DNA of 64,000 nucleotides, from positions 265,550-329,549 of the forward strand of contig JBBHKE010000943.1 in NCBI GenBank assembly GCA_037447655.1, read 5' to 3'. Shown in pieces: positions 35,561 to 48,076 of this stretch (its first letter is position 1; each line of letters opens with the position of its first letter). The notes below the pieces were generated by a model, which saw only the letters and a program-made list of their open reading frames with translations, made no database searches and was not told the origin of the DNA. The stretch comes from Zygnema cylindricum. Lineage: Eukaryota > Streptophyta > Zygnematophyceae > Zygnematales > Zygnemataceae. A program made the position numbers and the translations under genes.

Positions 35561-36110
35561 AATATAATTATTGCGATAATGAGAAGTGGAGCGGACCATC
35601 AATTTTGTTACGCGTGTAATTATTGGGACAACAGAACAAACACAACAAATTAGTTTCAGAAGAAACACGAAATATCATCCTCGTTTTGAACAAATAAAGT
35701 TAAAGCAAAATAATGTACTAACTGAGCTAAACGACAGAATTAGCATACGATTCATACACTTTTGCATTGCATGGAGTAGTCCCCTAGTTGAGTTAATCCC
35801 CGCGGTGCTAATGCATACGATACACAAACGGGATGCTTTTTGTTTAAATATTAAATCACGTTACATAATGTCCACTAAAACCGACAGTTGCTGTCGGCTA
35901 TGTCACCGACAAATGGATAGTTGGCAAGCTGGACTCTGCTGGCTCTGATAAGCTAAGCGCCTTGTGACTCATTAGATTGTAACTCTACCTAGAAGGCCTT
36001 TAAAAGGGTAAACTTCATTGCAACATTTCTGATGGTAAAACCATCTTTGTAGAAAAAGAGTAAAACCGAAAAATAAAATACTACAAGAGTCACAAGAATG
36101 TAAGCTACAT

Positions 36111-36740
36111 CTAAAAGATTGAAAGAAACAAAAGAATATACAAAACAGGTCTAACTATCGGGCTCGTCAAAGAAGAGAACTTGGCTTTGAAATCTTTAAA
36201 AGCCCCTCCGCTATACAATTTCACCATGTTGGTCAACATACGAATATCCAAATTTGAGGGAACTTGACCGAGAGGGTACTTGTTTCCTGCATTGTTCATA
36301 AAAACATTCCAAGCAAATTTATAGTTTGAGATAGATATCGGAGTGGAATCACTTTTAAAATTCGGGCTACTCTCGAATCATAAAGTGATTTTTTCGTCCC
36401 AAATAATGAGGGCTCCTTTGAGGGCAAGTCCGTTATTTCCAAAAATTCTTAAAATTGCTACCGCTTGTACCGGTCGAGCCTTCAAGAGATAGGGGGAGAT
36501 GATGGCAACAGTGGTTCCTGCCCCAATCCCTTCAGGACCTCTTTCAAAGACTGAGGAACTACACGAGTGAAAGTTTCCTTTTCCGTGTCAAGCAGGGGTA
36601 AATTGTTACGTCCCTCCTCTCGTATGAACCTCCAACCAACAACCACTTGAGAGAGCAGCACATCCGCAAATGGTGTCAATGGTCCGTCATCAAGTCACCA
36701 CTTCCTAATGTTTCAGGATTTAGAAGAGGTTAATGTGTTT
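36111..36740 (-). pseudogene. Unidentified coding relic
   Basis: The minus strand reads as protein-like sequence over about 200 codons in two frames. The first is MTPFADVLLSQVVVGWRFIREE (36679-36482). The second, with one stop near 36380, is ILRIFGNNGLALKGALIIWDEK and then NNAGNKYPLGQVPSNLDIRM (to 36111). I do not recognise the family. The relic could be a transposon ORF or a host gene fragment. Confidence 0.3.
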
Positions 36741-37239
36741 ATCCCCCCAAATATAGGAGGAAAAAAAGTTCATCTGGATTAGTATGTTGATAGCTATCAC
36801 GAGACCCACGGGGATCCCCACGGTGACTCTTTAGTATCTCAACCTCGTTTGTCCTATGAAATCCCTCGGTAAACTTCGTTTGGGATTACTCTAGTGTTGA
36901 CTTTTAGAGGAGGCAAATTGATTTTCTTTTTCAAACCTCTGTACCCCAATACTCACGGTGCTCCTCATCTCCAACCAAGCATCAAGATCCATTGTTTTGA
37001 GGAGATTGGAGAGGAGATGATTGGGAGATGCGTACTTTATACCTAAAATTACATGCCATGTAAGAGAGAGTCAGTTTACTGGCACGACATTATGGAAACT
37101 TGGGTGACTTTAAAGTCGGTAAACGTCTCCGTACAATTATTGGAAACTGCTAAAAGAGGAGCAGACTTAGGGTACGGCTCCATGTGGCTAAGGATGGGTT
37201 TTTTTTTGTCGTTTTCCTTTAAAACTTAGCGTCGTAATG

Positions 37240-37470
37240 CTAAAGTTACAGCCGTACAAAGAAATCGCAAAATTCTAGAATACACTTTGCGTCATCCTCG
37301 AACTTAGGATGTACAGAAATTCGTCGTCTTATGGATTTTCGACCCACTGTCACGTCATTTTGTCACTTATCTTAAAACACATCGGTGGTGTGTTTTAAAT
37401 AAAGTAAAATGGATTTGACAATAAGGAAAACATATTCTCACATTTGAAAAGTTTTTCGAAGCTTTTGACG
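37240..37470 (+). repeat. Dispersed repeat R3, copy 2
   Basis: Partner of 23800-24090, same strand, diverged. 36741-37239 and 37471-38020 hold no identifiable gene. Confidence 0.5.
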
Positions 37471-38021
37471 ATGAAAAAAGTACAGGGATGTTCGTTTTTG
37501 TTCGCTTACACCTTGGATGGGTTTTTTTTTGTAGGGGTTTGGAGACATCAGTGCCATTTTACGGAGAGGTGAAAAATTCGTGAAGGCGCCACTGCAGCTC
37601 ACGCGTCTCTTGCCTTGCTCAACTTGCCTCTCCTTCACTTCAAACGTCACTACACCGCGACACCAGTGGAGAAAGGCACAATGCTGAGGGCGGTCGCACG
37701 TGTGTGAACCAAGTCACTTTGGGAAAAAATACAACAAATGCGGGAAAAGAAAAATCGCAGGGGCCTAAAGAATTATGTTTCTCGTTCATGGCGGCGGGAC
37801 AGGAGAGGTTTGTCTTTGCGTAAAGGCATGTTGTACAACCACGGATGCAAGGCTGTACGTCTACGATGTCACGCAACGACAAGCGACAAACCAAAACGTT
37901 TCAAAAAGTACGATGTGTCTTGTGACGCTTCAAAAAGTATCGAAAAACACGGTGCGGCAAGACAGATTGCAGACCTTGACAGCCGTCACGGGAAAGGTCG
38001 ACGGATGCAATTGTCACACTA

Positions 38022-38210
38022 TTAAGGGTGGACTCCATTAGGCGTTTCAATAATTGTACGGAAAAGTTTACTAAAGGGCGTGCCTTCCATTTTTGTCGCG
38101 TAAGTAAATCACTTTATATTTGTGTGGCTTATTCTGATTGGTACCACATATGTGAACGCCAGGATGTTGAAAATCTACTAATAATCACCGAACGCAAAGT
38201 CTGATTGTAA
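38022..38210 (+). repeat. Dispersed repeat R1, copy 2
   Basis: Partner of 13108-13300, starting AGGGTGGACTCCATTAGGCG. Confidence 0.6.
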
Positions 38211-38549
38211 TTTCTTACCCAACAGATGTAAAAAGTAACCAGTACGTAGTGTACTATAATGTACTATTTGTACTCTTGTATTCAATGGTGAACCTTCATA
38301 ATGAAATGCTCTCTCTGTTTTGAAAATCCCTTTTCCCCGCGAATCCAGCCATGGCTCCTTTTTGAACGACTGTTTTTAACCTAAATCTTTTGCGCTCGTT
38401 ATCGTCTACACCTGTTGCCATTTTATTTATATTCTTCCAAACTAGACCTGCTGCTAATGATATTACTCCTTAATCTGAATAAGGGAGACCAATCAGAGGA
38501 GGAATGCATTATTATAACAATCATGTTGTTTTTCATTTAAAAGAACATC

Positions 38550-39766
38550 ATGGCTGCTTCGCAAACCTTCATAAATTTGGTTGAACTTGTTAGTAGGTCG
38601 ACGAACATTATTAGATGAAGGAGGATAAGAGGGGAATATTATATTTGCCCTCGAAGCATACACTTTTCTGTGATCCTCTTAAATGCGTACGATAACGATA
38701 GGTATATGGAATTGTTTCGCCTTCCTAGATACCTTGTCAATTCTTTAGTTGATGAATTAGGACATTGCATGGAGACAAATCCCGACCCATGTTTTGTTAA
38801 CATCCCTAATGGGAAACTTCATGTGAGACGACAAATTGAGATAGTTCTTTACCGTCTCGCCATAGGAAACAGAGCTACTTCGATATGTGACTTTTTTGGC
38901 GTCAGCGGATTCAGAGTGGCAAAGAAGCACGCCATATTCTACTGAGCTGTGTGGGATATCCTCACGCCACGATTGTTTTAGTGGCCAACTGGAACGAGAC
39001 TTAACCAATTGGTGGAAGCTTTTAAAGACTACAAATCTAGATTTCTAAATTGCTGTGGGGCGATAGATGCAACACATAAATAAAGGTTTAGGGGCTGGTA
39101 TGCAGCCATCAGATTGGTATGACAGAGAGAAAAATTAGAGTACGATTTTGCAAGCTGTGGTAGCCCCAAACACCCGAATATTAGACGCATGTGTAGGTTG
39201 GGCCGGTAGCGTCCACGATTCCAAGGTCTTTCAAAATTTTGGCATAGGAAACGCCACCTTGTTCGGGGGGACTGCAAAGGACTTCTGTAAATGTTGATTG
39301 GGTAGATGTACCACCATTAATTGTAAATGTTGATTGGGTAGATGTACCACCATTAATTTTAGGTGATGCAGGATATCCTCTCTGTAAATACTTAGTGACT
39401 CCGTATCTAGGATCAGACCTAGAGGAACCACATAAATCCTTCAACTATTTTCACAGTAGTAGACGAATGTGTGTAGAGAGGACATTCGGAGTGTTAAAAC
39501 GACAATGGGGAGTTATTGACCGGAAATTAGTTTTGAAAGACACGGAACGTTTAGTGGACAGAATTATCACAATTTGTACTCTCCACAATTTGATGTTAGA
39601 TGAGGATATACGTTACCTGGATGAGGATTCTCCATCAACTACACCCTCCAATGTGGTGGAAGGAAACATCGACAAGGAGGAGAGGGATGGATATATCGAC
39701 GAGGAAGGGAAAGCACTCCGCGATTGTTTAGCTGAAGATCTTTATGAAAGACATGGAGTACATTGA
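38550..39766 (+). pseudogene. PIF/Harbinger transposase (DDE_4 type), decayed
   Basis: Starts MAASQTFINLVELVSRS at 38550. The N-terminal helical region follows (FRLPRYLVNSLVDELG; RRQIEIVLYRLAIGN, 38700-38890) with SICDFFGVS as the HTH-like part. The DDE triad is visible in pieces: D in CCGAIDATHK (~39060), D in ILGDAGYPL (~39360, followed by VTPYLG) and E in CVERTFGVLKRQW (~39475-39510). The C-terminus (LHNLMLDED ... ALRDCLAEDLYERHG) is open to TGA 39764-39766. Stops include TGA near 38616 and 38943-38945. It once cut and inserted a Harbinger element and is now inactive. No TIRs or partner Myb-like ORF were found. Confidence 0.85.
39287..39358 (+). repeat. 36-bp tandem duplication inside the transposase relic
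   Basis: Two units with GTAAATGTTGATTGGGTAGA followed by TGTACCACCATTAAT stand back to back just before the second catalytic Asp. Confidence 0.88.
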
Positions 39767-40169
39767 CTATAGCGGTTAGGTAAGTGAGAGCCGTGGATTT
39801 CGTTTGATATGCTTTTTCTAACAAGTGAAGTTTTTTGTCTTTTTTTGGGAACTAAATTTGTTGATTTAGTTGATTTTAGAAACTGTTTAAAAAAAAGAAT
39901 GAAAGTATTAAAGATTCGATAAAATGTCTTTTACTCTAATGTTTAACATTTTAAGACCATTTTTTTGTGTTCTACTTTTTTATGGTTTAATTTTTTTATG
40001 TAAGGATTGTGTAATATATAAAGTAGAAAAAAACATTTTTTCTTCTCATTTTTTTCTGTGCATTTAACATGGGATGCCAAAATCCAAAGATTTTTTTTTT
40101 TTTAAATATCAGCCTTTTTTTTGAGATTGTTTCTTTTTCCTTTTCTAAGGGTTAATTCTTTTGAGCGTT

Positions 40170-40625
40170 GATATTTTTTTTTTCTTTTGCAGTTAATATT
40201 TTGCCTTCAACTAGTAGAAAATGTTTTTTATGGCAGTTTTTCCCTTTTTCAATTAATATTTTCCTTTTTTCAGTTAATATTTTCCTTTTTTCAATTAATA
40301 TTTTCCTTTTTCAGTTAATACTTCCTCTTTTTCAGTTAATAAGATCCTTTTTTTTCAGTTAACATTTTCTCTTTTTCAACTAACACTTTTCCTTCTTCCG
40401 TTAATATTTTTCCTTTTTCAGTTAACATTTTCCGTTTTTCAGTTAACATTTTTCCTTTTCAGCTAATATTTTCCCTCTTTCAATTAACATTTCCCCTTTT
40501 ACAATTCGTATTTTCCCTTTTTCAGTTAACATTTCCCTTTTTCAGTTAATATTATTCCCTTTTTCAATTAACATTTCCTTTTTTCAGTTAATACTTTTCC
40601 CCTTTTTCAGTTAACTCTCCTTTTT
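40170..40625 (+). repeat. ~20-bp AT-rich minisatellite
   Basis: About twenty degenerate units of TTTTTCAGTTAATATTTTCC, downstream of the Harbinger relic. 39780-40169 is T-rich and without genes. Confidence 0.9.
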
Positions 40626-40735
40626 TGCTGATTAACCTCACAGTTAACCTCACATTGCTGATTTTGGTTTTGCGAGGGAAATTCAACACGATAATGATGG
40701 GCAGATGCCGTCTGTTTCAGGCACAGTCGGTTATA

Positions 40736-40877
40736 TTCCCGTGGAGTATTTGTATACAAAAAAGGTTGTCATTAAAGACTGTTGTATTTGCTTTTGGAGT
40801 TATTAGTTCCCGTGGAGTATTTGTATACAAAAAAGGTTGTCATTAAAGACTGTTGTATTTGCTTTTGGAGTTATTAG
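40736..40877 (+). repeat. 71-bp perfect tandem duplication
   Basis: 40736-40806 and 40807-40877 appear identical, starting TTCCCGTGGAGTATTTG. 40878-41828 shows only small duplications (near 41385-41425 and 41590-41690). Confidence 0.9.
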
Positions 40878-41833
40878 TTTGGAGGTTGACACTGGAAAGC
40901 ATCCTACAGATAAAAAAATTGACAATCTACTTATGTTTTTATCACTTATGATTGGAAACTACTTGAAACGAGGCTGAGAGAAAATCTGTAGCTTCTTGAA
41001 CCACAAATTAGCTAATGAGGTGTTTTCTTGAAAAAGCCTTCTTATTATAATAGAATATTAGTGTAGATGGAGTGTTTTCGAGTATACATAATCCTTTCAA
41101 AATTAGTCTTAACACAGCATAGCTTTTCCGTCCAACTTTTCAGTTAATGTATTGTCACGAACATCATAATTATGCTCAAAAGTCATTTTCAGTCCTTTTC
41201 TTTTATTTCATTTAGTTTTCGCTTGGATTTTTGTGAGTCTGTATAGGTTTTTTTATGACAGATAATTTTCTGTCTTTTTCTTTTGTTTGATTTGTTGTCA
41301 GTGAATACTGGTTTTGTGATGATCATGTGCTTTCGAATGCAAGACATTTGCTTTATAAACATAGGCAGTTTAGTTCTGTGTGAAAATGTTTAAATGGTAT
41401 CATATGTTTAAATGGTATCATATCATGTTTTGCAAATGACAATCGTATCGCATCCTTAAAGAGGCTGTGCATTGTTTGCATATGTCGAGCTTACAAAACT
41501 AGAAAAAGTGAAACTCAAAAATTAGTCTAGAAAACTGCAGAAATGTGCATGAGAGAAATGTAAGTTCCACATGTTGAAAAACACTTAAAACATTCTACAC
41601 TACTTGTTGTTCTTTACACTACATTTAGAGTCCTGATTACTGCTTGTTGTTCTTTCACTACTGTACTTTTAGAGTCCTGATTACTGCTATAAGTCTAGTA
41701 CTTTGGTTTAGCATTCTGTACTTTATTTAGTGGAATGTGATTCTTACGTAGGAATCCTTTTAGACTTAGATTCCTTTTACCGTAACTAGTTGTACCTTCC
41801 TAAGTTACGCTCTAGTTGTACCTTCCTAAGTTA

Positions 41834-42572
41834 TGTTGGATTATTGTCGTTTCGCGGTATTTCCGCGAAGCGTCATACCAACGTTTAATTGTTGACGTGA
41901 AGTACCACGTCATCATACGAAACGTACGATGAAAGTTTCGTGGTACTAATTTTGAAGCGTCCGCGAACGAAACATACTATTTCGTTTCGCGTGACTTTTG
42001 TCTTCATGTACAGATGTTTGATTTTGCGTGCAGGTGTACTTGTGAAGCGACACGTGTTAAGTCAACGTTTGGAGTTTGTTGTTTCGAAGGAAGAAAGCGC
42101 GTGCGCCTTCCTTCGTGGAATTTTCATTGAAATGTTTGATTTTGCGTGCAGGTGTACTTGTGAAGCGACACGTGTTAAGTCAACGTTTGGAGTTTGTTGT
42201 TTCGAAGGAAGAAAGCGCGTGCGCCTTCCTTCGTGGAATTTTCATTGAAGAGTGCACAGTCAGCTAGGGACAGACTTCGTCGCTACGCTAAGTTCTGCTT
42301 GTCTTATCTTGTTGTCTCTTAGTGTAGAGTAGCGAGTATATATAGGCAGCAGTGTACATGTGCAGAGTATTAATTAATCAACCAATTAATCATAGAGGAT
42401 TAATAGTGAAGAGAGAGAAGAGAGAAGAGACATGATGTAAAGAGGCTTCGGCCAAGAACACTTATAAATCTTTTTGGCTGAATATTCCTCTTGTCTTTTA
42501 TGAGCTTCCGCTGTGTAATGATTTTTGTATTGTGAATTATTTTTGTAAAACTCTTTTGCTTAAGATCCTACA
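41834..42572 (+). repeat. 5' LTR of C, with internal 118-bp tandem duplication
   Basis: 739 bp against 621 bp for the 3' LTR. The difference is exactly the duplicated unit 42014-42131 / 42132-42249, starting ATGTTTGATTTTGCG. The TATA region GTATATATAGG lies near 42335. Confidence 0.93.
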
Positions 42573-42574
42573 AT

Positions 42575-42586
42575 TGGTATCGGAGC
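42575..42586 (+). promoter_or_regulatory. Primer-binding site of C (iMet 3' end type)
   Basis: TGGTATCGGAGC, two bases after the LTR end. This is the standard plant copia site complementary to the 3' end of initiator tRNA-Met, unlike the sites of families A, D and E. Confidence 0.85.
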
Positions 42587-42614
42587 TAGTGCTTCGGAGA
42601 TAAAGAGAGAGCGC

Positions 42615-43976
42615 ATGGGGAGGAAGAAGAATAGAAATACTCCTTCCCCCATGTCGACTTCGGAGAGAGCAAGAGAGTTCAGTTTTTCGGGTTCTCAATT
42701 TGAGGAGACTCGGAATACGGAGAGAAAATTTGAGGAGATGTTTGATACATTAATGAGATATGTAGATTCACGATTTCAAACTCAATCTAGTGAGAAAAGA
42801 GAATTTGATTCATTTCAGGCTGCCGATCCATTCAGTGGAGGAGCTAATGAGAGTGAGATAAAAGAGAGAATTAGGAAAGGTAAAGCAAAGATAGAGGAAG
42901 ATTCAGATTTTGAAGAAGCGTTGGATAATGAAGATGATTATAATATGTCGGGGAAATCCGTGGCCTTTAATGGCACCAATTATGCGGTTTGGAAGAAATT
43001 TATTTCAAATCAACTTATTCTCAAGAGGCTTTGGAGGATTGTCAATGGAGAAGAGAAGATGCCAACGGAGAGCAAGGCACGTGCTCAATGGAGGTTGAAA
43101 GATATTGCGGCAACGACCGGTTTGATGAAGAATTGCACTTCTTCCGTGCTTGATCATTTCCTCGCTCACGGAACGGCCCATGAGTGTTGGCAAGCACTTG
43201 AAGAGCAATATGAGAAAGGTGTTGAGAACAAAGGTCAATATGTTTATACGGATTTTATGAATTTTAAAATCAAGTCAAATGAATTGATGGATGATGCCGT
43301 GAAGCGCTTCAATATCATACTCGAGCAATTACTCAACAATGGTCGAGTTATTTTGGATGCGGATAAATTAAGCGTGTTTCTTAACGCTTTGCCGGAGAAG
43401 CTTTCGCATCTTAAAGCTATTTTACGAGCGAAGGCGGATAACACTTTCGGATTCACCGTCAATTTTATCAAAATGTCGGAGGGAACTCCATCGGCTTCTT
43501 CAAGTGGAGGAGGAGGAGTTCTCAACTCTACTACTCCCAAAACCCCGGATCTTAACTATGCCGGTGGTAGAGGAGGTGGTAGAGGAGGTGGCCCGAGAGG
43601 TGGTAGTGGCGGCCGAGGCAACAAGAGGGAGCAAGGTCGTCCACCGAAAGTCCCTTCGGATCTTTCCAATGTGACATGCTACCGGTGTAACCGGCTTGGA
43701 CATTTGTCTCCATCTTGTCCGGATAAGGATAAGCAATGTCATTTTTGCGGTAAGTGGGGGCATACGATCTCTTAATGTTATGCAAAGAGTGGAGATTCCG
43801 GAGGTGGAAGAGGAGCTAGAGGAGGTGATACAGGCGCCCGAGGTGGCGGCCGAGGAGGACGCCGCGGTGGTGGTAGTGGTTACGGTAATGCAAATTACTT
43901 TGACTATGGTAATGAAACCGGTGATGTTTTTCCGGTTCTTAACCTTACCCTTGATTCGGTAAGTAGTGGAGGAAAT
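42615..43976 (+). pseudogene. C gag, with stop inside the second zinc knuckle
   Basis: Gag from ATG 42615. It has an acidic N-terminus, the UBN2 core (FNGTNYAVWKKFI; LNALPEKLSHLKAI), a Gly/Arg-rich region and two CCHC knuckles, CYRCNRLGHLSPSC and CHFCGKWGHTIS-stop-C. TAA at 43773-43775 replaces the residue before the last Cys (CAA expected, a C-to-T change). The frame continues unchanged into protease, so gag-pol was a single polyprotein. Confidence 0.9.
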
Positions 43977-46900
43977 TTGGAAAAAGAGTGGATCATTGAT
44001 ACGGGGGCATCTCACTCTGTTTGCACGGATGCTACCTTGTTTGATGACATGAGGGAACTTACGGTTCCAAAGTTTATTACGGTAGCAAGCGGCCATGTCA
44101 TTTCGGTTGGTACGGTTGGCACGGTTCGGCTTGATCTTCTTTCATGGGATAATGATGGGAAGAAGAGATCGACGGAGTATCGTCTTCAAAATACTCTTTA
44201 CATTCCGGACGGTTCGGTCAATTTGTTAAGCGTTCCACAAATCCAAAAGAGTGGTGGAAGTTTACTTGCGAGAGGTGATCAATCTATCGAGATTTGGAAT
44301 GAGAAGGGGAATGTAATTGGAGAAGGAGTTGTAACGGATGCGAATCATAGTCGGCTCTTATGGAGGAGGCCGAAATCTAAAGTTCCCACTGAGGGAATTT
44401 CACATCAAATTTCGGAGTTGAAAGGTGATCTTACCTTATGGCATCATCGAATGTGTCATACATCCGAGGTAAGTTTGAAGAAGATGATTCGTCATTCTTC
44501 GGTGAGGGGTTTGGACCTTGCATCCGGTGAGAAGGTGAACGGATGCGGAGGATGTAGCAAAGGACGTCAAATTCGGAAATCCCATCCGAATAAAGACATC
44601 AAGCATCGTGCTCAAAGTCCTTTGGAGGTTGTTCACATCGATCTTTGTGGACATATTAAACCCGAGACAATTGGAGGTAATAAGTATACTTTGGTGATTG
44701 TTGATGACTTCTCTCGGAAGTCATGGGTGTACTTATTGAAAAAGAAATCGGATGCATTTGAAAAATTTAAAGAATGGCATGTAATGGCCGAAAGGCAAAT
44801 TGATAAGAAGCTTAAGTCTATTCGATCGGATAATGGAGGGGAGTTTGTTGTTTTTGAGGGGTATTGTAAGGAGTGGGGGATAAGGCATCAATTCACGGCG
44901 CCTTATTCTCCGGAATCAAATGGAGTGGCCGAGAGAAAGAATCGTACCTTACAAGAAATGGTTCGTGCGATGGTTCATAGCTCCGGACGAGAGATGTTTT
45001 TGTGGGGAGACGCGATTCTTACGGCGAATTACATTTGTAACCGAAGACTCACTTCGGTTTCCGGAAGAAAAACACCGGAGGAGTTATGGAGTGGTAGAAA
45101 GCCCACGGTTCATCATTTGAGAATTTGGGGATGTCATGCTACGGTTTATGTAGAATCAATTAAGAGGAAGGGGAAATTTGCACCAAGGTGTTGGCTGTTG
45201 TTTTTAGAAAGCTTTAGTCCTCTTTATGTCTCAGTTGTGAGAGAGAGCTGTTCAGGACTTAAGCTATTTTTGGTTGAGTTCGGTTCAGTACTTACCGAAA
45301 TTAGTGTGACAGTGAAGTTGGGAGTTCACGGTTCATTCACACTTGGGACACGTGTCGTCACTTGGGAGAATGCGTGAGTATGTCCTCCGTGGACGTACGG
45401 AAATTCGGCAGGACCACTGGACTTCGTGAAGTCAATTCTACGGTGCCAAATCCTCTAATCGGACCGCTGACAGTCGCCGCCAACAAATAGTGACGAGGCG
45501 TGACTAGATCATTATCACTTTACGTTGTCTAAACTTCGGTGTAAATATTTGTGATAGAATGTTAGATGTACGGCTGGAATGCCTCCGTACAGCTTAGTGT
45601 AGTTTCGGTGTATAAAAGTAGGACTTAGTGAATTTGATTTTTAGGAACAAATGATATGAAAACTGTACATTCAGTTTTATGTAATTTCATTTCTACATAT
45701 CTCACAGATTTGTGAGCGGAATTGATTGAAATTTTGTGTGTGTGTTCCTTTGTATGTTATCTACATTGTGGCAAATTTTCAGGACGTTTGGAGCGTTTTT
45801 CTGAAAGTTATAGTCTGTCAAAGTTGCTGTTCAGCCATCGGTATTTGTGGAAGCTTCCTCTCTTGATTTGTTCTACGATGACTACTGCTGCATCTTCTTC
45901 ATCTTCAGTACCAGCACTTGTCTCAGAACAACATTGGCCGGGAATTTTTGTTGGTTATAGTGCGAAGGGGAATTTGTACCGAGTGTATGATCCGGCTCGT
46001 CACACCGTGGAGGAATCTCGGAATGTGGATTTTCATGAGGATCTCAAATCTGCCATGAATTCCGTTGGGAAATTTAAAGAAAATTTGGATTTCTATGAGG
46101 AGAGTGAAATTGAGAACTTTCCGTTCATTGGGGATTCGGAATTTGATGTGGAACTGAATGAGAACACTAAGAAAAAGAACTTGAAGAAATCGCTTGAAAT
46201 TGAATTTGAAAGAAAGAGTAATGGATCTTTGGATTCCCGAGTGCCTTCGAACATTCGGAAATCTCAAAGTTCTAAATTGAGTTCTAAATCGAGTGAGAAG
46301 GAAATTGAAATTGAATCCGAGGAAGACAAAGAAGAAAAAGAGGAGGAGCAAGTTATTAGGAGGAGCTCTCGGATTACAAAGGGGAAGAAACCGGAGAAAC
46401 TCACTTACGATCCAAAAGGGGAAAATACATCAAATTCGCATTATTTTCTTTCCGATGCTAAGGAGACGGAGTTTCTTTTGTAGCAATCACTTACGGAAAA
46501 TATGACCGGCGACCCTCAATCTTATGTCGAGGCTAGAAGGTCGGTTGATTGGGAGAGTAAGTGGAAACCGACGTGGGAGAAAGAATTTAAGTCGGTGGTT
46601 GATAATCGAACTTTTGAGGAAGTGAAATTACCGGAGGGGAAAAAGGCGATTGATGCAAAGTGGGTCTTTAAAACCAAAACTGGAGCGTCGGGTGAAATAA
46701 TTAAGTACAAGGCGAGGCTTGTGTGTAAGGGGTTCCAACAACGTGAGGGAATCGATTTTAAGGAGACTTATGCTCCCGTGGTGAAGTTCGACTCACTACG
46801 GATTATTATTGCAATTGCAGCGATGGGGAAGAAGCACGTCCATCAAATGGACGTTGAGACCGCGTTTTTAAATGGTGAGTTGGAGGAAGAGGTATATATG

Positions 46901-48043
46901 AAAGTACCGGAAGGTGTCTCTCCTTTGAAGGAAGGAAATGTATGGCGTTTGAGAAAATCATTATATGGTTTGAAACAAGCACCACGCACTTGGTATTTGA
47001 GACTTCATCAAGTGTTATTGAAGTTTGGATTTGTACGGACTACGTCCGATTGTGGAGTTTACGTGAAAGGTGAAGGAGTTGATCAAATCATCTTTTCTGT
47101 TTATGTGGATGATTTCTTGATGGCATGCGACAAATTGGAGCGCATTAATGAGTTGAAATGTTATCTTGGATTACATTTCAAAGTAACGGATCTTGGAGAG
47201 GTACGATATATTTTGGGGATTGAAGTGATACGTGACAAGGAGGGGAACATTAAATTGAGTCAAGCTCAATATTGTAAGGAGATTTTGGAGAGATTCGGTA
47301 TGACTGACGCGAAACCGCTTTTTACACCGTTGGATGCAAACCTACACATTCGTAAGTTTGAAGAGGAGGATTCTATCGACGTACCTTATCGAGAGGCGGT
47401 TGGTTCACTTATGTACCTTAGCGTTGGTACTCGTCCAGATATTTCGGCCGCGGTTTCTATCGTCAGTCGTTATTGTCACTAGCCAAAGAAGGCGCATTGG
47501 GAGGCCGTACGACGTATCTTTCGATACTTGGTTGGTATGATTGATCTTGGACTTTTGTTTACTTCTGACAAAAATTCTTTGGAGTGTGTTAGGTATTGTG
47601 ACGCGGATTGGGGCGGTGATTTTGATTCAAGTAAGTCTACGTCAGGATATGCATTTATTTTTTGGGGAGCTGCGATCTCGTGGAGTTCAAGGCTACAACC
47701 TACGGTTCCGTTGAGTTCCACAGAATCTGAGTATATGGTTGCGTGTCATGCAGCTAAGGCTTCGATTTGGATTAAGGAGATGTTACGTGAGTTAAGCATT
47801 CCTATTGGTTGTATGACGATTTATTCTGACAGCATGAGTTCTATGGCGTTGGCGAAAAATCTCGTGTTTCACAAAAGGACGAAACACATCAGGATCCAAT
47901 GGCATTTTGTAAGAGATTTGGTTACGGCAAATGAGATTGAATTTTCGTACGTACCAACTAAAGAGGAGGCGGCTGATTTGTTGACAAAGGCTGCTACACA
48001 TGATGTGTTTGAGAGGGGACGACCGAAACTTGGATTATTTTGA
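43977..48043 (+). pseudogene. C pol: protease, integrase, RT, RNase H, interrupted by a solo LTR
   Basis: Same frame as gag. Protease IIDTGASHSVC (~44000), GAG-pre-integrase LWHHRMCH ... CGGC (44430-44560), integrase D (HIDLCG, ~44640), D (SDNGGEF, ~44830) and E (ESNGVAERKN, ~44930). At 45196-45933 a solo LTR with TSD TTGGC is inserted; removing it and one TSD keeps the frame. RT follows (KWVFKTKTGASGEIIKYKAR; YVDDFLMAC, ~47100), then RNase H (DADWGGD; SSTESEY; SDSMSSM, 47600-47850) to TGA 48041-48043. TAG at 46481-46483 and 47480-47482 most likely replace CAG. Confidence 0.92.
45191..45938 (+). mobile_element. Solo LTR inserted in C pol, TSD TTGGC
   Basis: The LTR spans 45196-45933, TGTTGT...ACAACA, with TTGGC at 45191-45195 and 45934-45938. 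It is unlike the LTRs of A, C, D or G. A TATA box (TATAAAAG) lies near 45612. An ATG at 45878 opens 18 codons plus CA at the LTR end, the same phase as the LTR-encoded gag starts of the other families. That frame continues into the downstream C pol sequence (to 46483). Confidence 0.93.
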
Positions 48044-48062
48044 AGAGTTTGGCGATTCCGAC

Positions 48063-48076
48063 AATAAGAGGGGGAT
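48063..48076 (+). promoter_or_regulatory. Polypurine tract of C
   Basis: AATAAGAGGGGGAT directly before the 3' LTR. Confidence 0.8.

Noticed and set aside
40168-40362. Small Phe/Ile-rich ORF
   Set aside because: It lies in the TTTTTCAGTTAATATTTTCC array.
45722-46483. A distinct host gene with an N-terminal Ser-rich region
   Set aside because: The first half is the solo LTR and the second half is element C pol; the ORF is an accidental fusion.
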